DNA from: Bacillota bacterium
GTDB taxonomy: Bacteria; Bacillota; SHA-98; UBA4971
Direction: 5' to 3'
Assembly: GCA_029551185.1 (NCBI GenBank)
Contig: JAKPFY010000239.1
Span: 1 to 54,391, forward strand
Length of the DNA stretch: 54,391 bases
Within the stretch, counting starts at the first letter, position 1. Each line of letters starts with the position of its first letter. The position numbers and the translations under genes were made by a program. Below, piece after piece: positions 54,264 through 54,391 of the stretch. The notes under the pieces were generated by a model that saw only the letters and a list, made by a program, of their open reading frames with translations, did no database searches and was not told the origin of the DNA.

Positions 54264-54391
54264 GACACTGTCAAGTGTAAATGTCAATAAAAATTTAGGC
54301 CACTTACCGGCCTAAAATTAGGCCACCAATTCATAAAAAATTAGTCTGCTTTTGCCTGCTTTGAAAGAGCTTGCTTAAATCTATAGCTTTT
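54264..54391. mobile_element. Possible insertion-sequence terminus at the window edge
   Basis: TGACACTGTCA begins a region with a perfect 8-bp hairpin (TTTAGGCC 54294-54301, GGCCTAAA 54309-54316) and the string TTAGGCCAC repeated about 24 bases apart, in AT-rich DNA unlike its surroundings. The tip is shared with 16246-16259. This is the look of an IS21-like end, but no transposase is visible before the window stops. Confidence 0.4.

Noticed and set aside
54184-54391. T-box or SAM riboswitch upstream of metG.
   Set aside because: No specifier-loop or SAM-box pattern; the structured repeats look like an IS end instead.
1-54391. CRISPR arrays.
   Set aside because: No regularly spaced repeats of 23-40 bases were seen on reading the window; the only sizeable repeats are the 140-bp pair and the tRNA fragment.

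Overview
The window looks like chromosome from an anaerobic member of the Bacillota (Clostridia or Limnochordia-like). Points in favour are a YwlG/TIGR01440-family gene, tatD directly beside metG, LarA and PrpR-type fermentation genes, Feo iron uptake, strong GGAGG ribosome sites and many GTG/TTG starts. One feature is atypical for that phylum: the dnaK-grpE operon is led by a MerR-family hspR gene, with no hrcA, CIRCE element or dnaJ nearby. No taxonomic search could be run, so the assignment is inference.

Positions 1-5160 (minus strand) hold the start of a RidA-like gene cut by the window edge, a class V aminotransferase, and the heat-shock operon hspR-dnaK-grpE with a visible sigma-A promoter. 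Positions 5443-14431 (plus strand) form a catabolic region: a YgeY-type M20 hydrolase, a PrpR-type sigma-54 activator, a textbook -24/-12 promoter, then larA (nickel-pincer racemase family), a tripartite tricarboxylate transporter (tctC, tctA, tctB) and a tartrate/D-malate dehydrogenase. Together they suggest regulated uptake, racemisation and oxidative decarboxylation of a 2-hydroxy acid such as malate or tartrate. Next come a GNAT acetyltransferase, a YwlG protein and a complete five-gene branched-chain amino acid ABC transporter.

Positions 21510-31790 hold feoAB (with a perfect Fur-type palindrome over its promoter) and an aspartate group on the minus strand: aspartase, Asp/Glu racemase, a dicarboxylate/amino acid symporter and a DUF401 permease. 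A creatininase-family hydrolase and a divergent M20 peptidase follow.

Positions 31923-48154 look like a genomic island. It starts at an intact tRNA-Lys(UUU) gene and ends at a 38-nt diverged copy of that tRNA's 3' part, with a 24-nt perfect core. Inside are a hicAB toxin-antitoxin locus whose toxin frame is broken exactly at a canonical -1 slippery heptamer, a truncated aminoglycoside-phosphotransferase start, a transposase tail, two copies of a 140-bp repeat, and a complete six-gene type 3 BREX phage-defence operon (brxF-brxC-pglXI-brxHII-pglZ-brxA). At the far edge, transcribed divergently, is a SEC-C/TPR protein whose last codons lie inside the tRNA fragment. No integrase was found.

Positions 48159-54391 return to ordinary chromosome: DUF3006 plus a secreted ComEC-like metallo-beta-lactamase protein, a two-gene ABC-2 exporter, tatD and metG. 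The last 130 bases resemble the terminus of an insertion sequence that continues beyond the window.
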